A DNA stretch of 47,777 bases, taken from assembly GCA_938002955.1 (NCBI GenBank), contig CALLAA010000110.1:1-47777 (forward strand), written 5' to 3'. Source of the DNA: an uncultured Acidimicrobiales bacterium. GTDB lineage: Bacteria; Actinomycetota; Acidimicrobiia; Acidimicrobiales; SHLQ01. Of the stretch, positions 40,045-47,777 are shown in pieces (position 1 is the first letter of the stretch; each line of letters begins with the position of its first letter). Both the position numbers and the translations under genes were made by a program. A model generated the notes under the pieces. The model saw nothing but the letters and a program-made list of their open reading frames with translations, did no database searches and had not been told where the DNA came from.

Positions 40045-40704
40045 CTACGCCGCTTTGATGGGCGCTGGGTCGATTCGCAAGCGAGCGAGGAACAGCTGCA
40101 CCCAGAACCCGACCGAGCCAGCCATCCAGATCGTTCCCCAGCCGACGTCGCCACCAAGAATGGCGCCGAAGATCAACGCGGTGAATTCGATGCTGCTGCG
40201 AGCGAGCCAGACGGGGAGTCCCCGACCTTGCAGGAATGTCATGATCCCATCGCGCGGTCCGGGCCCGAGACCGGCACCGATGTAGAACCCGGAACCAACA
40301 CCGATGAGTATCGGCGCTACAGCGAGCGCAAGGATCCGGACGGGAAGCGAGGTGAGATCGGGGACGATGAAGATCGTCAGGTCCATGACCGGGCCGATGA
40401 CCGCAACGTTGAGCAACGTGCCGATACCGATTGGCTCGCGCATGGCCGGAAAGCTCATGACGAGCACGAGGCCGACGACGAGGACAGCTGCACCGATCGT
40501 GAGCGGCGTATGGATTGCGAGGCCGCCGTGGAACACGGTCCACGGGTTGACGCCGAGGCTCGCTTCGACGGAGAGGCCGAGCGCGAACCCGAAGATCACC
40601 AATCCAACGAGCAGGTTCGAGATTCGGCGTTGCTTTGGGTCTCGGATTTTGTAGACGAGGAACGGGCCGAATTTTCGTGTTGTGGATGCAGCGGTGTTGG
40701 TCAC
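40045..40704 (-). CDS. YczE/YyaS/YitT-like membrane protein
   Basis: A 219-residue protein with five or six membrane helices. The hallmark of the family is seen near the N terminus: LLVGLVIFGFALGLSVEASL, then GVNPWTVFHGGLA. Later segments are GSGFYIGAGLGPGPRDGIMT and LPVWLARSSIEFTALIFG. The function of these proteins is not established. GTG 40704 overlaps the ispF stop (GTGA), making it the third gene of an ispD-ispF operon. Confidence 0.87.
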   Translation of the reverse strand: MTNTAASTTRKFGPFLVYKIRDPKQRRISNLLVGLVIFGFALGLSVEASLGVNPWTVFHGGLAIHTPLTIGAAVLVVGLVLVMSFPAMREPIGIGTLLNVAVIGPVMDLTIFIVPDLTSLPVRILALAVAPILIGVGSGFYIGAGLGPGPRDGIMTFLQGRGLPVWLARSSIEFTALIFGAILGGDVGWGTIWMAGSVGFWVQLFLARLRIDPAPIKAA

Positions 40705-41216
40705 GAAGTTCGTGCGACCAGTGCAACTGCCCAACACGCGATGCCCTCATGACGACCGAGTGCACCGATTCCCTCGGGTCGCTTGCCCTTGACGGTGACG
40801 GGAGCACCGAGCGCTTCTGACAGACGTTGCTGCATGGCATCACGATTCGGGGCGAGCTTCGGCGCGTCGAGCACGACCGAGCAGTCAGCGTTCTGGGGCT
40901 CCCAGCCAGCAGCGCGCACGCTCGCAGCTGCGGACCGCAGGAGTTCGATGCTGTCGGCGCCGGCGAGCGCAGGGTCGGTATCGGGAAAGTGCGATCCAAT
41001 GTCTCCGAGTCCGGCGGCTCCGAGCACCGCATCGGTGACCGCGTGTGCGATGACGTCGGCGTCGCTATGACCATGCAGCCCTGGGCCAGCGTCGGTGAAG
41101 GTGACTCCGCCGAGAACCATTGGACGGCCGGGGTCGTCGGAGAACGGGTGGATGTCGAAGCCCTGCCCCACGCGAATCGACGGCGATCCGTACGTTGGCT
41201 CTTCGGTAGTGGTCAT
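40701..41216 (-). CDS. ispF: 2-C-methyl-D-erythritol 2,4-cyclodiphosphate synthase
   Basis: A 171-residue MEP-pathway enzyme. The zinc site is DIHPF near the start together with GHSDADVIAHAVTDAVLGAA, then GDIGSHFPDTDP, and the C terminus VKGKRPEGIGALGRHEGIAC. Length is usual. It overlaps ispD by 4 bp (ATGA), and the products catalyse steps 3 and 5 of isoprenoid precursor synthesis. Confidence 0.96.
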   Translation of the reverse strand: MTTTEEPTYGSPSIRVGQGFDIHPFSDDPGRPMVLGGVTFTDAGPGLHGHSDADVIAHAVTDAVLGAAGLGDIGSHFPDTDPALAGADSIELLRSAAASVRAAGWEPQNADCSVVLDAPKLAPNRDAMQQRLSEALGAPVTVKGKRPEGIGALGRHEGIACWAVALVARTS

Positions 41217-41899
41217 GACGAGGCGACCTTGCGGTGTTCGATCAGCGCGGTTGCGGTGACGAGATCGGTTGGTTCGGTGAGCTTACGGTTCTCCGCTTCG
41301 CCATCGATGGTTTCGACCAAATGTCCGCTGGCTTCCACCAATGTGGCGTCGTCGGTGGCCTCACCTGCTGATGCGTGGGCCGAACGCAAGGTCGTTGCGT
41401 CGAATCCCTGCGGTGTTTGCACCGCCAGTAACCGGCTGCGGTCGACCACTCCGCCGTCGACGTGACGGATGGTGTCCGCGACTGCGACCGCCGGGATCAC
41501 GGCGTTCGATCCGTTGCGCACGGCTGCGACCACTCGGGCGAAGAGCTCGGGGGTAGCGAGCGGCCGGGCCGCATCGTGCACGAGCAATACGGCCGCGTCG
41601 GCGGGCACGGCGGCGATCCCGCAGCGGACCGATTCGGCTCTCGTCTGTCCGCCAGCGACGACGCGAACGTCGGCTCGCGCGGTCACTTCGATGTCCGAAA
41701 CGGTGTCTTCGGGAACCACGATCACAACGCCCTCGGAGACGCTCGCAGCGGCATCGACCGAGCGCTGTAGGACCGACCGGCCGGCCAGATCAGCGAACTG
41801 TTTGCGACTACCGAAGCGAAGTCCGGACCCGCCGGCGACGATCACGGTCCAAACAAATTCGGCCAAGTCTTCGATCGAATCGGCGTTGGGGTGGCTCAT
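41213..41899 (-). CDS. ispD: 2-C-methyl-D-erythritol 4-phosphate cytidylyltransferase
   Basis: A 228-residue nucleotidyltransferase that makes CDP-methylerythritol. It has VIVAGGSGLRFGSRKQFADL (Gly-rich loop with the conserved Arg and Lys), VVAGGQTRAESVRCGI, LVHDAARPLATPELF, LLAVQTPQGFD and ATDDATLVEASGH. It heads the ispD-ispF-yczE-like operon. Its start codon is only 20 bp from the divergent crp-like start. Confidence 0.95.
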   Translation of the reverse strand: MSHPNADSIEDLAEFVWTVIVAGGSGLRFGSRKQFADLAGRSVLQRSVDAAASVSEGVVIVVPEDTVSDIEVTARADVRVVAGGQTRAESVRCGIAAVPADAAVLLVHDAARPLATPELFARVVAAVRNGSNAVIPAVAVADTIRHVDGGVVDRSRLLAVQTPQGFDATTLRSAHASAGEATDDATLVEASGHLVETIDGEAENRKLTEPTDLVTATALIEHRKVASS

Positions 41900-41904
41900 G
41901 TCAC

Positions 41905-41910
41905 TAGTAT
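41905..41910 (+). promoter_or_regulatory. Possible -10 element of the Crp-family gene
   Basis: TAGTAT ends 9 nt before the ATG at 41920. Combined with the 20-bp divergent spacing, it suggests a leaderless or nearly leaderless message whose -35 lies inside the ispD coding start. No clear -35 hexamer is seen. Confidence 0.3.
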
Positions 41911-41919
41911 CGCAATGTC

Positions 41920-42579
41920 ATGGTTGAAACCTCACTTCTCACCTCAGTAGATCTGTTCCGCGATGTCGACGACTCCGTCGCATCGGAACTTGCCGCAGCA
42001 GCGACCGAAAAGTCCCTATGGCGCGGCGACATCCTCTTTAGCGAAGCGCAAGAGCCGGATGCTCTCTACATCGTCATCAGCGGCCGCATAGCGATCGCCA
42101 ACAAATCGATCGACGGACGCGAGTCCGTCGTGGCCCTCATGGAGGACGGCGACCTGTTCGGCGAGATGGGCTTGTTCGATGGCCTCGGTCGTTCCGCCGA
42201 AGCGCGTGCCCTCGAGCCGTCGAAGGTGGCCGAGATCCCGTACGCGCCGGTGAAGAAGGTGTACGAGGATCATCCAGATCTGCTGTGGCGTGTCGTCGAC
42301 ATGCTTGCGCGCCGCCTTCGTTCGATGGACGAAGCGCTTGCCGACTCGGTGTTCCTCGACGTGACCGGCCGTACGGCCAAGCGTTTGCTCGAGCTCGCTG
42401 GCGACTCTGATGAGTTCACACTGCCGATCACCCAGGAAGAGCTATCCGGCATGGTCGGTGCGTCACGAGAGCGTGTGAACAAGGCCATCTCAGCATTCAT
42501 TCGCCTCGGTTGGCTGAGCCAAACCGATCGTCGCTACACGATCACCAATCGCAAGCAGCTCGAGATCCGCAGCCGTTAG
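41920..42579 (+). CDS. Crp/Fnr-family transcriptional regulator
   Basis: A 219-residue regulator. The cyclic-nucleotide-binding domain (about 10-125) includes LYIVISGRIAIANKSIDGRE and DGDLFGEMGLFDGLGRSAEARA, where the GEM...RSAEARA segment forms the phosphate-binding cassette. The C terminus is a winged helix, with ITQEELSGMVGASRERVNKA as recognition helix region. It resembles actinobacterial Crp/GlxR, with a conserved cassette that makes cAMP binding plausible. No Fe-S cysteines are present, so it is not Fnr. Confidence 0.93.
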   Translation: MVETSLLTSVDLFRDVDDSVASELAAAATEKSLWRGDILFSEAQEPDALYIVISGRIAIANKSIDGRESVVALMEDGDLFGEMGLFDGLGRSAEARALEPSKVAEIPYAPVKKVYEDHPDLLWRVVDMLARRLRSMDEALADSVFLDVTGRTAKRLLELAGDSDEFTLPITQEELSGMVGASRERVNKAISAFIRLGWLSQTDRRYTITNRKQLEIRSR

Positions 42580-42645
42580 AGCCGCCTACCGAGGGCACCG
42601 GTGTGGTTGACTTGGCTGTCGGGCGTTCGAAATGGAGGCGTACCC

Positions 42646-43467
42646 GTGACCACTGAGCGAATCGACGGCGATACCTACGTCGTCACCGCCGAAGAAGTCG
42701 AACGATTTCATACCGACGGGTACGTGCATCTTCGCGGCCTGCTGACGACCGAAGAGGTCGACGCACTGTCTGACGTGTACGACCAGTTCTTGCGCCGCGA
42801 GATCGACGTCCCAGGTAAGGACTACTGCGACATGGCCGGCGACTATGGCCGGAACCCCGAGGATTACTCGATCGTCAATGTGATGCTGCCTCGCCGGTAT
42901 TACCCCGCGTGGGTGGACAACATTTTCGAGCGCCGAGCCGCGTCGGTGGCCCAACAACTGCACGGCGACCGGATGGTCATCGATTACGACCAGTTGCTGG
43001 CGAAGCAGCCGTACAAGGACGATGCGGTTTTTGCCTGGCATCAAGACATGGCCTATTGGCCCGATACTCCGGATACGAACACGGCAACACTGTGGCTGGC
43101 CATCGACGACTCGACGGTGGACAACGGCTGCATGCGGTTCGTTCCGGCCACAAACCATGAACCGAGCCTTCGACCCCACGAACCGGTTTTTGGTGGTCGT
43201 GGCGAGAGTCATGCGCTCGGCACCACGCTTCGCGACGACGATGCCGTGGTGACCGTGCCGATCCAGCGTGGTGACGTCACCGTGCACAACGAACGGGTGA
43301 TGCACGGTTCCGGCGGCAATAACACCGACGGTTTTCGGCGTGCGTACATCTTGGCGTTTCGGCGAGACGAAACAGTCCAGATCGAGCGTGAGCTCGGATT
43401 CACCCACAGCCACAACGACAGCCTCGATGTCCTCGACGATGTCGGCGTCGACGGCGAGAGCCGTTAG
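42646..43467 (+). CDS. Phytanoyl-CoA dioxygenase (PhyH) family protein
   Basis: A 273-residue Fe(II)/2-oxoglutarate oxygenase. The N terminus has FHTDGYVHLRGLLTTEEVDAL, typical of the family. The iron site is visible as His-x-Asp in FAWHQDMAYWPD and a distal His in NERVMHGSGGN, with the 2-oxoglutarate-binding Arg in FRRAYILAFR. The substrate is not predictable. GTG 42646 is chosen over 42601 because GGAGG lies 7 nt upstream of it. It follows the Crp-family gene on the same strand and converges on the TetR-type gene. Confidence 0.9.
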   Translation: MTTERIDGDTYVVTAEEVERFHTDGYVHLRGLLTTEEVDALSDVYDQFLRREIDVPGKDYCDMAGDYGRNPEDYSIVNVMLPRRYYPAWVDNIFERRAASVAQQLHGDRMVIDYDQLLAKQPYKDDAVFAWHQDMAYWPDTPDTNTATLWLAIDDSTVDNGCMRFVPATNHEPSLRPHEPVFGGRGESHALGTTLRDDDAVVTVPIQRGDVTVHNERVMHGSGGNNTDGFRRAYILAFRRDETVQIERELGFTHSHNDSLDVLDDVGVDGESR

Positions 43468-43483
43468 CGAGTTCCGATCTCGG

Positions 43484-44134
43484 TCACTGGCCGTCGAGAC
43501 GGACGAGCCCGTCGAGGATGAGATCGAGCACGAGTTCGAAGCTGCTCGAGGTCGATCCGTCGAGGTGCTGGTGGACGTGGGCGATCGTGTGCGAATGGTC
43601 GTTGGGCGACAAGCTCGCAATGAATGCGTGCATTGCGTCTTCAGCCTCTTCGGGGTCACTGCCCAACGTCATGCTTTGTTCTTGAAGCGTGTAGCCATGG
43701 ACGTGGTTGGTGATGGCGTGGAACCCGTGGTGTGCGAGGTCTTTCGATAGGCCGCTTTCGTCGAAGGCTCGGAGTAGGAATTCCATCTGAGCAACACGTG
43801 CGGGACCGGGCAGGTGTTTGAGCCAGAGCTCAGCAGCCCACGGATGTTTGATGAGAACCGCTCGCGTCGACATGGCGTTGGCTCGGATGGCCTGCAGGGG
43901 CTCAACGCCGGAGGGCTCGTCGATCTGTTCAGCGACGGTGTCGACCATCATCGACAAGAGTTCGTTCTTGTTCGCGATGTGGTTGTAGAGCGCCATTACC
44001 TCGAAGCCGAGCCGGCGTGCCAGGTTGCGCATGGACAGGCCTTGCACGCCGTCGAGATCGGCGAGGTCGATGGCGGCCGAGACGATTGCTGTGCGGCTGA
44101 GGGGCTGTCGCTGAGGCGTTTGTTTGGATGGCAT
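43484..44134 (-). CDS. TetR-family transcriptional repressor
   Basis: A 216-residue repressor. The HTH spans about 13-60: AIVSAAIDLADLDGVQGLSM, then RNLARRLGFEVMALYNHIAN and KNELL. The C-terminal domain resembles TetR_C (Tet-class) ligand-binding domains with WAAELWLKHLPGPARVAQME. ATG 44134 gives a normal N terminus, while upstream codons in this frame would run across the operator. A perfect 16-bp-arm palindrome lies between it and the divergent oxidoreductase gene, so it probably represses both. Ligand unknown. Confidence 0.92.
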   Translation of the reverse strand: MPSKQTPQRQPLSRTAIVSAAIDLADLDGVQGLSMRNLARRLGFEVMALYNHIANKNELLSMMVDTVAEQIDEPSGVEPLQAIRANAMSTRAVLIKHPWAAELWLKHLPGPARVAQMEFLLRAFDESGLSKDLAHHGFHAITNHVHGYTLQEQSMTLGSDPEEAEDAMHAFIASLSPNDHSHTIAHVHQHLDGSTSSSFELVLDLILDGLVRLDGQ

Positions 44135-44170
44135 TCGACGCGTTTCGTTGAGGGTTCCGGAGAAATGACC

Positions 44171-44199
44171 TTGACTACGTACGCTGTACGTTATAGAAC
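44171..44199 (+). promoter_or_regulatory. Promoter of the MDR oxidoreductase gene
   Basis: TTGACT (44171-44176) and TAGAAC (44194-44199) are separated by 17 nt, a good vegetative promoter shape. The element is covered by the TetR-type operator. On the opposite strand TATAAC (44195-44190) may serve the repressor gene itself. Confidence 0.55.
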
Positions 44200-44212
44200 G
44201 TACAGCGTACGT
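44177..44212. promoter_or_regulatory. TetR-type operator, perfect 16-bp arms
   Basis: ACGTACGCTGTACGTT-ATAG-AACGTACAGCGTACGT is a perfect palindrome, with each arm itself made of overlapping GTAC-type small palindromes. It sits between the divergent TetR-type gene and the MDR gene, overlapping the latter's promoter. The length could hold two repressor dimers. Confidence 0.85.
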
Positions 44213-44231
44213 TTCTACGTGGAGGTTACAA

Positions 44232-45263
44232 ATGTCCGTTCCCATAAGCCCGACAAAGACGCCAGAGGACAACGTCATTCCAGCGAAGATGACCGCTGCG
44301 GTTACGCGGAGTTATGGAGCCGCTGATGCTGTATCGATCGAGGAACTCGACGTACGTCAACCGGCGACCGGCGAGCTCCTCGTCAAGGTCGAAGCCTCAT
44401 CGCTCAATGCACTCGACTGGCACTTCCTGAGCGGCACGCCGTACGCACTTCGTCTCATGAACGGTCTCCGCACGCCGAAGCGCATCGTGCCCGGCGCCGA
44501 CGTTGCAGGCACCGTCGTGGGCATCGGACCTGAAGTCACCAACATCACGCTCGGAGATGAGGTGTTTGGCGAATGCGAAGGTGGCGGCTGCGGCGAATAC
44601 CTCACGGTCAAGGCAACGAGCGTCGTCCCCAAACCAGACGCCGTCTCGTTTCAGGATGCGGGCGCAACGCCAGTGGCCGGCCTAACAGCACTTCAGGGTC
44701 TGCGAACACAAGCGAACGTGCAGCCGGGAGACCGAGTGCTCATCAACGGTGCGGCTGGTGGAGTTGGAACCTTCGCCGTCCAGATCGCCAAGGCACTCGG
44801 CGCCCACGTCACGGCGGTGTGCAGCACCCGCAACGTCGACATGGTGTTGGCCCTGGGCGCGGACGACGTCATCGACTATACGGTCGACAGTTTCGTGGAC
44901 GGAGGTGCCCGTTTCGACGTGTTGCTCGACAACGTTGGCAGCAAATCTCCAGCCGAAACCCTCAGCGTGCTCGTGCCCAATGGCCGGTATGTGTCGGTGA
45001 GTGGCCCCAAGGACAACAAGTGGCTCGATCCCATGCGATACATCGCCCGCATGTGGCTCGCGTCCAAGCGGTCGGGCCAGTCGTTTCACCACTTCGTTGC
45101 TTCTCCCGTGCCCGAGGACCTCACGTTTCTCGGCGAACTGCTGGCGAGCGGCCAAGTACGACCCGAGATTCAACGGGTCATTGGCGTTGACGACGTTGCT
45201 GCAGGACTGGCGGAGATCGGAACCGGCCATACCCGAGCCAAGATCGTTGTTGTTCCCGGCTAG
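44232..45263 (+). CDS. Quinone oxidoreductase-like MDR superfamily protein
   Basis: A 343-residue NAD(P)H-dependent reductase of the zinc-free MDR type. The GroES-like part runs to about 140 (ASSLNALDWHFLSGTPY, IVPGADVAGTVVGIGPEVTN). The Rossmann part has VLINGAAGGVGTFAVQIAKALG at about 176-197. The C terminus ends TGHTRAKIVVVPG, as in NADP-dependent quinone/enone reductases. No structural zinc cysteines are present. GGAGG lies 7 nt before ATG 44232. Control by the neighbouring TetR-type repressor suggests induction by a quinone or electrophile. Confidence 0.92.
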   Translation: MSVPISPTKTPEDNVIPAKMTAAVTRSYGAADAVSIEELDVRQPATGELLVKVEASSLNALDWHFLSGTPYALRLMNGLRTPKRIVPGADVAGTVVGIGPEVTNITLGDEVFGECEGGGCGEYLTVKATSVVPKPDAVSFQDAGATPVAGLTALQGLRTQANVQPGDRVLINGAAGGVGTFAVQIAKALGAHVTAVCSTRNVDMVLALGADDVIDYTVDSFVDGGARFDVLLDNVGSKSPAETLSVLVPNGRYVSVSGPKDNKWLDPMRYIARMWLASKRSGQSFHHFVASPVPEDLTFLGELLASGQVRPEIQRVIGVDDVAAGLAEIGTGHTRAKIVVVPG

Positions 45264-45296
45264 CGAAAGCCTCAGAAGCCACCACAAAAAATGCGC

Positions 45297-45330
45297 AAGC
45301 GCTGCAGGAGGCGGGATTCCTGCAGCGCTT
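45297..45330 (+). terminator. 13-bp stem terminator after the MDR gene
   Basis: AAGCGCTGCAGGA-ggcgggat-TCCTGCAGCGCTT is a perfect stem 33 bp after the MDR stop. It is preceded by an A-run (ACAAAAAA), so it may also stop leftward transcription of the convergent GNAT gene. No strong T-run follows on the plus strand. Confidence 0.7.
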
Positions 45331-45397
45331 ACAGATACAAGGACGGCCGAGCGAACGCTTTTGTCGCGGATTTTCTACAAAATCTTTTTGGACTGAT

Positions 45398-45883
45398 TTA
45401 CAGCCACTTCTCGTAGTACGCGATTTCTTCATCGGGACCGTAGGGTCGGGCTCGATCGACCTCGGTAAAGCCAAACTTCTGATGAAAGTGGTGCGAGTGC
45501 GGGTTGTCGGGAACCGTGTTGACTTCGGCGGCGAGTATCCGCTTGCCATGTCCATAGGCCCAGGCTTCGAAGGCGTTATAGAGGGCGGGGCCAAGGCCTT
45601 TCCCCTGAGCCGCAGCGGTCATCGCAATCCGGTCGACATACGCGAACTCGGCGTGGCGGCCGGCGAAGAAGGCAAAGTTTGGGCTTGGATACCCAACGGT
45701 GGTGTTGTCGAGCCCGATCAGAAATCCGAGAGGGCTGTCATCATCGTCCTCGACCACCACGAAAAAGCTCGCGTTGTCGGCGAAGTAGGCGAGCTTTTCT
45801 TCGTCCATCTCGCCGACCTCGGGAACACATTCGGCGTTGATTGCAAGGACTACCTCGGCATCTGCCGGTTCATAAGAACGCAT
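45398..45883 (-). CDS. GNAT family N-acetyltransferase
   Basis: A 161-residue acetyltransferase. The acetyl-CoA pyrophosphate loop is AAAQGKGLGPALYNAFEAWA (the Q-x-x-G-x-G/A motif), preceded by the beta4 strand YVDRIAMT and followed by EVNTVPDNPHSHHFHQKFGF. An acidic VVVEDDDDSPLGFLIG strand comes earlier. The substrate is unknown. It stands alone between a terminator and the permease gene. Confidence 0.9.
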   Translation of the reverse strand: MRSYEPADAEVVLAINAECVPEVGEMDEEKLAYFADNASFFVVVEDDDDSPLGFLIGLDNTTVGYPSPNFAFFAGRHAEFAYVDRIAMTAAAQGKGLGPALYNAFEAWAYGHGKRILAAEVNTVPDNPHSHHFHQKFGFTEVDRARPYGPDEEIAYYEKWL

Positions 45884-45965
45884 AGTGCAAGGTTAGACGC
45901 AGCAAACCCCGGACCTGCCCAAGCCGAGAGACTTGGACCGATCCGGGGGTGCTGGGGGGTGCTTG

Positions 45966-47777
45966 TTAGCCGCTGATGGCGTCGAGTACGTCGAGCTTTC
46001 CGGCTCGGCGGGCTGGCAGGAAGCCTGCGATCAGACCAGCGAGCGCTGCGACGATGACCAGCAAGGCCAGCGAGAGCCATGGCACAGCAAGGTTGTTGAG
46101 CACGTAGTCGGGGGTTGCGACGACGACCAGGATGCCGAACACGATGCCGACGACGGCTCCGAGGAGTGCACCGACCGCTGACACGATTGCTGCCTCCCAA
46201 CGGACCATCTTGTGCATCTGGTTGCGGGTCATTCCGACGGCTCGAAGCAAGCCAAGCTCACGGGTGCGCTCAAAGATCGAGAGCGCCATGGTGTTCACGA
46301 TGCCGATGAAGGCAATGAGGATTGCGAGCCCGAGGAAGCCGGTCAGGATGTAGAGCAGGTTGTCGACCTCGCCGCTGATCTCCTCGCGATATTCGACGGC
46401 CGACTGAGCCGTGATCTGCGGGAAGTTGCCCCCGACCGTCGCCATGGCTGCGTCGGCCTGCTCGGTGGTCGAACCCTCGGCGATCGAGGTCGCCACCCAG
46501 TCGTAGCTGTCCTGGTCGCCAATGGTGTTCCAGCGAGCATCGTTGACGAGTACCCCTTCGAAGATGTTGCCGTCGGTGAAGATGGCGACGATCTCCATGT
46601 CGATGGCACTGCCATCTGCGAGCTCTACCGACACCGTGTCGCCCATGCCGACGAGCATCTCTTCGGCAACCGCGTCTCGGATGGCGAGGGAGTTGTCGTC
46701 GATGTCGGCGTAGCTGCCTTCGATGAGGTCGAGGTTGACGACATCGTCGATCTGTTCGAGCGGCAGCGTGCTGACCTCGGCACCGATGCCGTCGATGTCG
46801 GTTCCCCAGTACTTCATGCCGGCGACGTTCTCGAGGTGAGGTGATTCCTGCATCTCGAGGAGCGCAGCTTCGGGGACCAAACCGTTGCCGGTCGGGAACG
46901 CTGCGTAGTCGGCTTGCACCGTGGTTTCGAGCAACTCGTTGAGGTCGTTCTTGAGCGTTTGCCCAACAACGAACGCCATCGATACCAGCGACAGCCCAAT
47001 CATGAGCGCTGCAGCCGTGGTGGCCGTGCGCTTTGGGTTACGGGCAGCGTTCTCCTTAGCCAGCACGCCGGGACGGTTGTAGATCTTGGCGATCGGCGCC
47101 CCCAGAGCCCGAGAGATCGGTGCTGCGACGAGTGGGCTCAGCAACGTAATTCCGACGAACAACAGTGCCGCTCCGCCACCGAGCATGCCGAGCAATGTGG
47201 CGGTGCTATCGATGCCGCCGAACAGCGAGACGCCGGTGAGGGCGGCTCCGCCGACGGTGAGCAGCGCACCGATGAGGATCGAGCGGGTGCCTGCGGTCGT
47301 GGCGCTTGCGTCGTGGCCACTGATTGCCGTGACCGGCGATGTAAGGCCAGCCTTGCGGGCGGGAACCCAAGCCGAGAGCAGGGTGACACCGATTCCAACG
47401 CCCATGCCGATGAGCACTGTGGTGACCGAAAGTGCCTTGTCGAAGTCCGGCAGTTCTGCGCCGAGTGAGTTCAGGAATGCCTCGACTCCGTAGGCCAGCC
47501 CGAGTCCGACGAACAGGCCGATGATCGAGGCGACGAAGCCAACCACGAGCGCTTCGCCCATGACGGCCCGGCGAACCTGCTTTGGGGTTGCTCCGACAGC
47601 TCGAAGCAGTCCGAGTTCGCGGACTCGCTGGCTCATCACGATGTTGAACGTGTTGGCGATGATGAAGATCGACACGAACAGCGCAACGATGGCGAACGAG
47701 CGCAAGATCCAGGCAAAGACGTTGATGAAGGAGTTGAACTCTGCTGAGGTTTCGGCGTTGAGGTCGGCGGTGTCTTG
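45966..47777 (-). CDS. ABC transporter permease with two FtsX-like domains (MacB/LolC type), 5' end missing
   Basis: An open frame of 604 codons that runs off the window edge, so the N terminus lies beyond it. It contains two FtsX permease domains, each with the characteristic REL GLLRAVGA/M T segment (RVRELGLLRAVGATPKQVRR near the start and RTRELGLLRAVGMTRNQMHK near the end) and three or four helices. Between them is an extracellular MacB-like periplasmic domain (about 260-430). These permeases work with an ABC ATPase, which is probably upstream beyond the window, and export or extract lipoproteins, peptides or lipids. The frame continues through 47706-47777 (...FNSFINVFAWIL). Confidence 0.9.
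   Translation of the reverse strand, partial: QDTADLNAETSAEFNSFINVFAWILRSFAIVALFVSIFIIANTFNIVMSQRVRELGLLRAVGATPKQVRRAVMGEALVVGFVASIIGLFVGLGLAYGVEAFLNSLGAELPDFDKALSVTTVLIGMGVGIGVTLLSAWVPARKAGLTSPVTAISGHDASATTAGTRSILIGALLTVGGAALTGVSLFGGIDSTATLLGMLGGGAALLFVGITLLSPLVAAPISRALGAPIAKIYNRPGVLAKENAARNPKRTATTAAALMIGLSLVSMAFVVGQTLKNDLNELLETTVQADYAAFPTGNGLVPEAALLEMQESPHLENVAGMKYWGTDIDGIGAEVSTLPLEQIDDVVNLDLIEGSYADIDDNSLAIRDAVAEEMLVGMGDTVSVELADGSAIDMEIVAIFTDGNIFEGVLVNDARWNTIGDQDSYDWVATSIAEGSTTEQADAAMATVGGNFPQITAQSAVEYREEISGEVDNLLYILTGFLGLAILIAFIGIVNTMALSIFERTRELGLLRAVGMTRNQMHKMVRWEAAIVSAVGALLGAVVGIVFGILVVVATPDYVLNNLAVPWLSLALLVIVAALAGLIAGFLPARRAGKLDVLDAISG

Noticed and set aside
40037-41074. A 345-codon minus-strand frame in the ispF region
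   Set aside because: It is a frame-shifted shadow of ispF and the YczE-like gene, Arg/Ser/His-rich without motifs.
42586-43659. A 357-codon minus-strand frame opposite the PhyH gene
   Set aside because: It is antisense to a gene with intact iron and 2-oxoglutarate ligands and extends into the TetR gene in the wrong frame.
1-47777. tRNA genes, rRNA genes, CRISPR arrays, insertion sequences, integrases or att sites
   Set aside because: No cloverleaf with a GTTCRA loop and acceptor stem, no regularly spaced repeats, and no transposase or integrase motifs were found while reading both strands.

Overview
The window (about 60 % G+C by eye) looks like chromosomal DNA of a free-living actinobacterium, most likely from the Acidimicrobiia or a close relative. 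Pointers are a mycothiol glycosyltransferase (MshA), an F420-type luciferase-like oxidoreductase, a small BldC-like HTH protein next to ProC, Rex with hemACD, a Crp-family regulator, ispD-ispF, many GTG starts and many 1-4 nt start/stop overlaps. The class-level placement is inference. I found no tRNA, rRNA, CRISPR array, insertion sequence or prophage. Coding density is high and no gap exceeds about 250 bp.

Layout. 1-2.7 kb: a disrupted methyltransferase gene, an amidase lipoprotein, a small membrane protein with an M48-type peptidase. 2.7-6.1 kb: a gtrA / membrane protein / glycosyltransferase-methyltransferase fusion operon. 6.2-8.7 kb: thioredoxin, an FtrA-like AraC regulator, a cupin and a DinB-like protein. 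8.75-9.84 kb: an AbiEi/DUF559-like gene framed by two nearly identical palindromes. 9.85-12.5 kb: sucCD and a divergent membrane-anchored protein. 12.5-17.9 kb: a hairpin-rich gap, pcrA and a large secreted metalloprotease. 18-19.3 kb: a membrane protein with a MmyB-like regulator. 19.25-23.3 kb: two tandem copies of an ECF sigma factor plus a membrane-anchored propeller-like protein. 23.3-27 kb: an F420-type oxidoreductase overlapping a GMC oxidoreductase/DegT aminotransferase pair.

27.2-33.9 kb is a heme and redox block: rex, an M1-like membrane peptidase, hemA, hemC and hemD on one strand, with a good Rex operator in front of rex and a secreted CAP protein on the other side. 33.9-39.9 kb: SAM hydrolase with a 29-residue membrane peptide, a BldC-like HTH gene, proC, and the run RTX-repeat protein, rlmB, mshA, ybjN. 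40-42.6 kb: ispD-ispF-yczE-like and a divergent Crp-family gene. 42.6-45.3 kb: a PhyH dioxygenase, then a TetR regulator and a quinone-oxidoreductase-like MDR protein divided by a perfect 16-bp-arm operator. The window ends in a GNAT acetyltransferase and a truncated FtsX/MacB-type permease.

The two observations I rate highest are the tandem sigma/propeller modules, whose upstream regions each carry GGAACC-N16-CGT (a typical ECF promoter shape, suggesting auto- or cross-regulation), and the palindrome-framed AbiEi-like nuclease gene, which resembles either an autoregulated orphan antitoxin/nuclease or a REP-like mobile unit.
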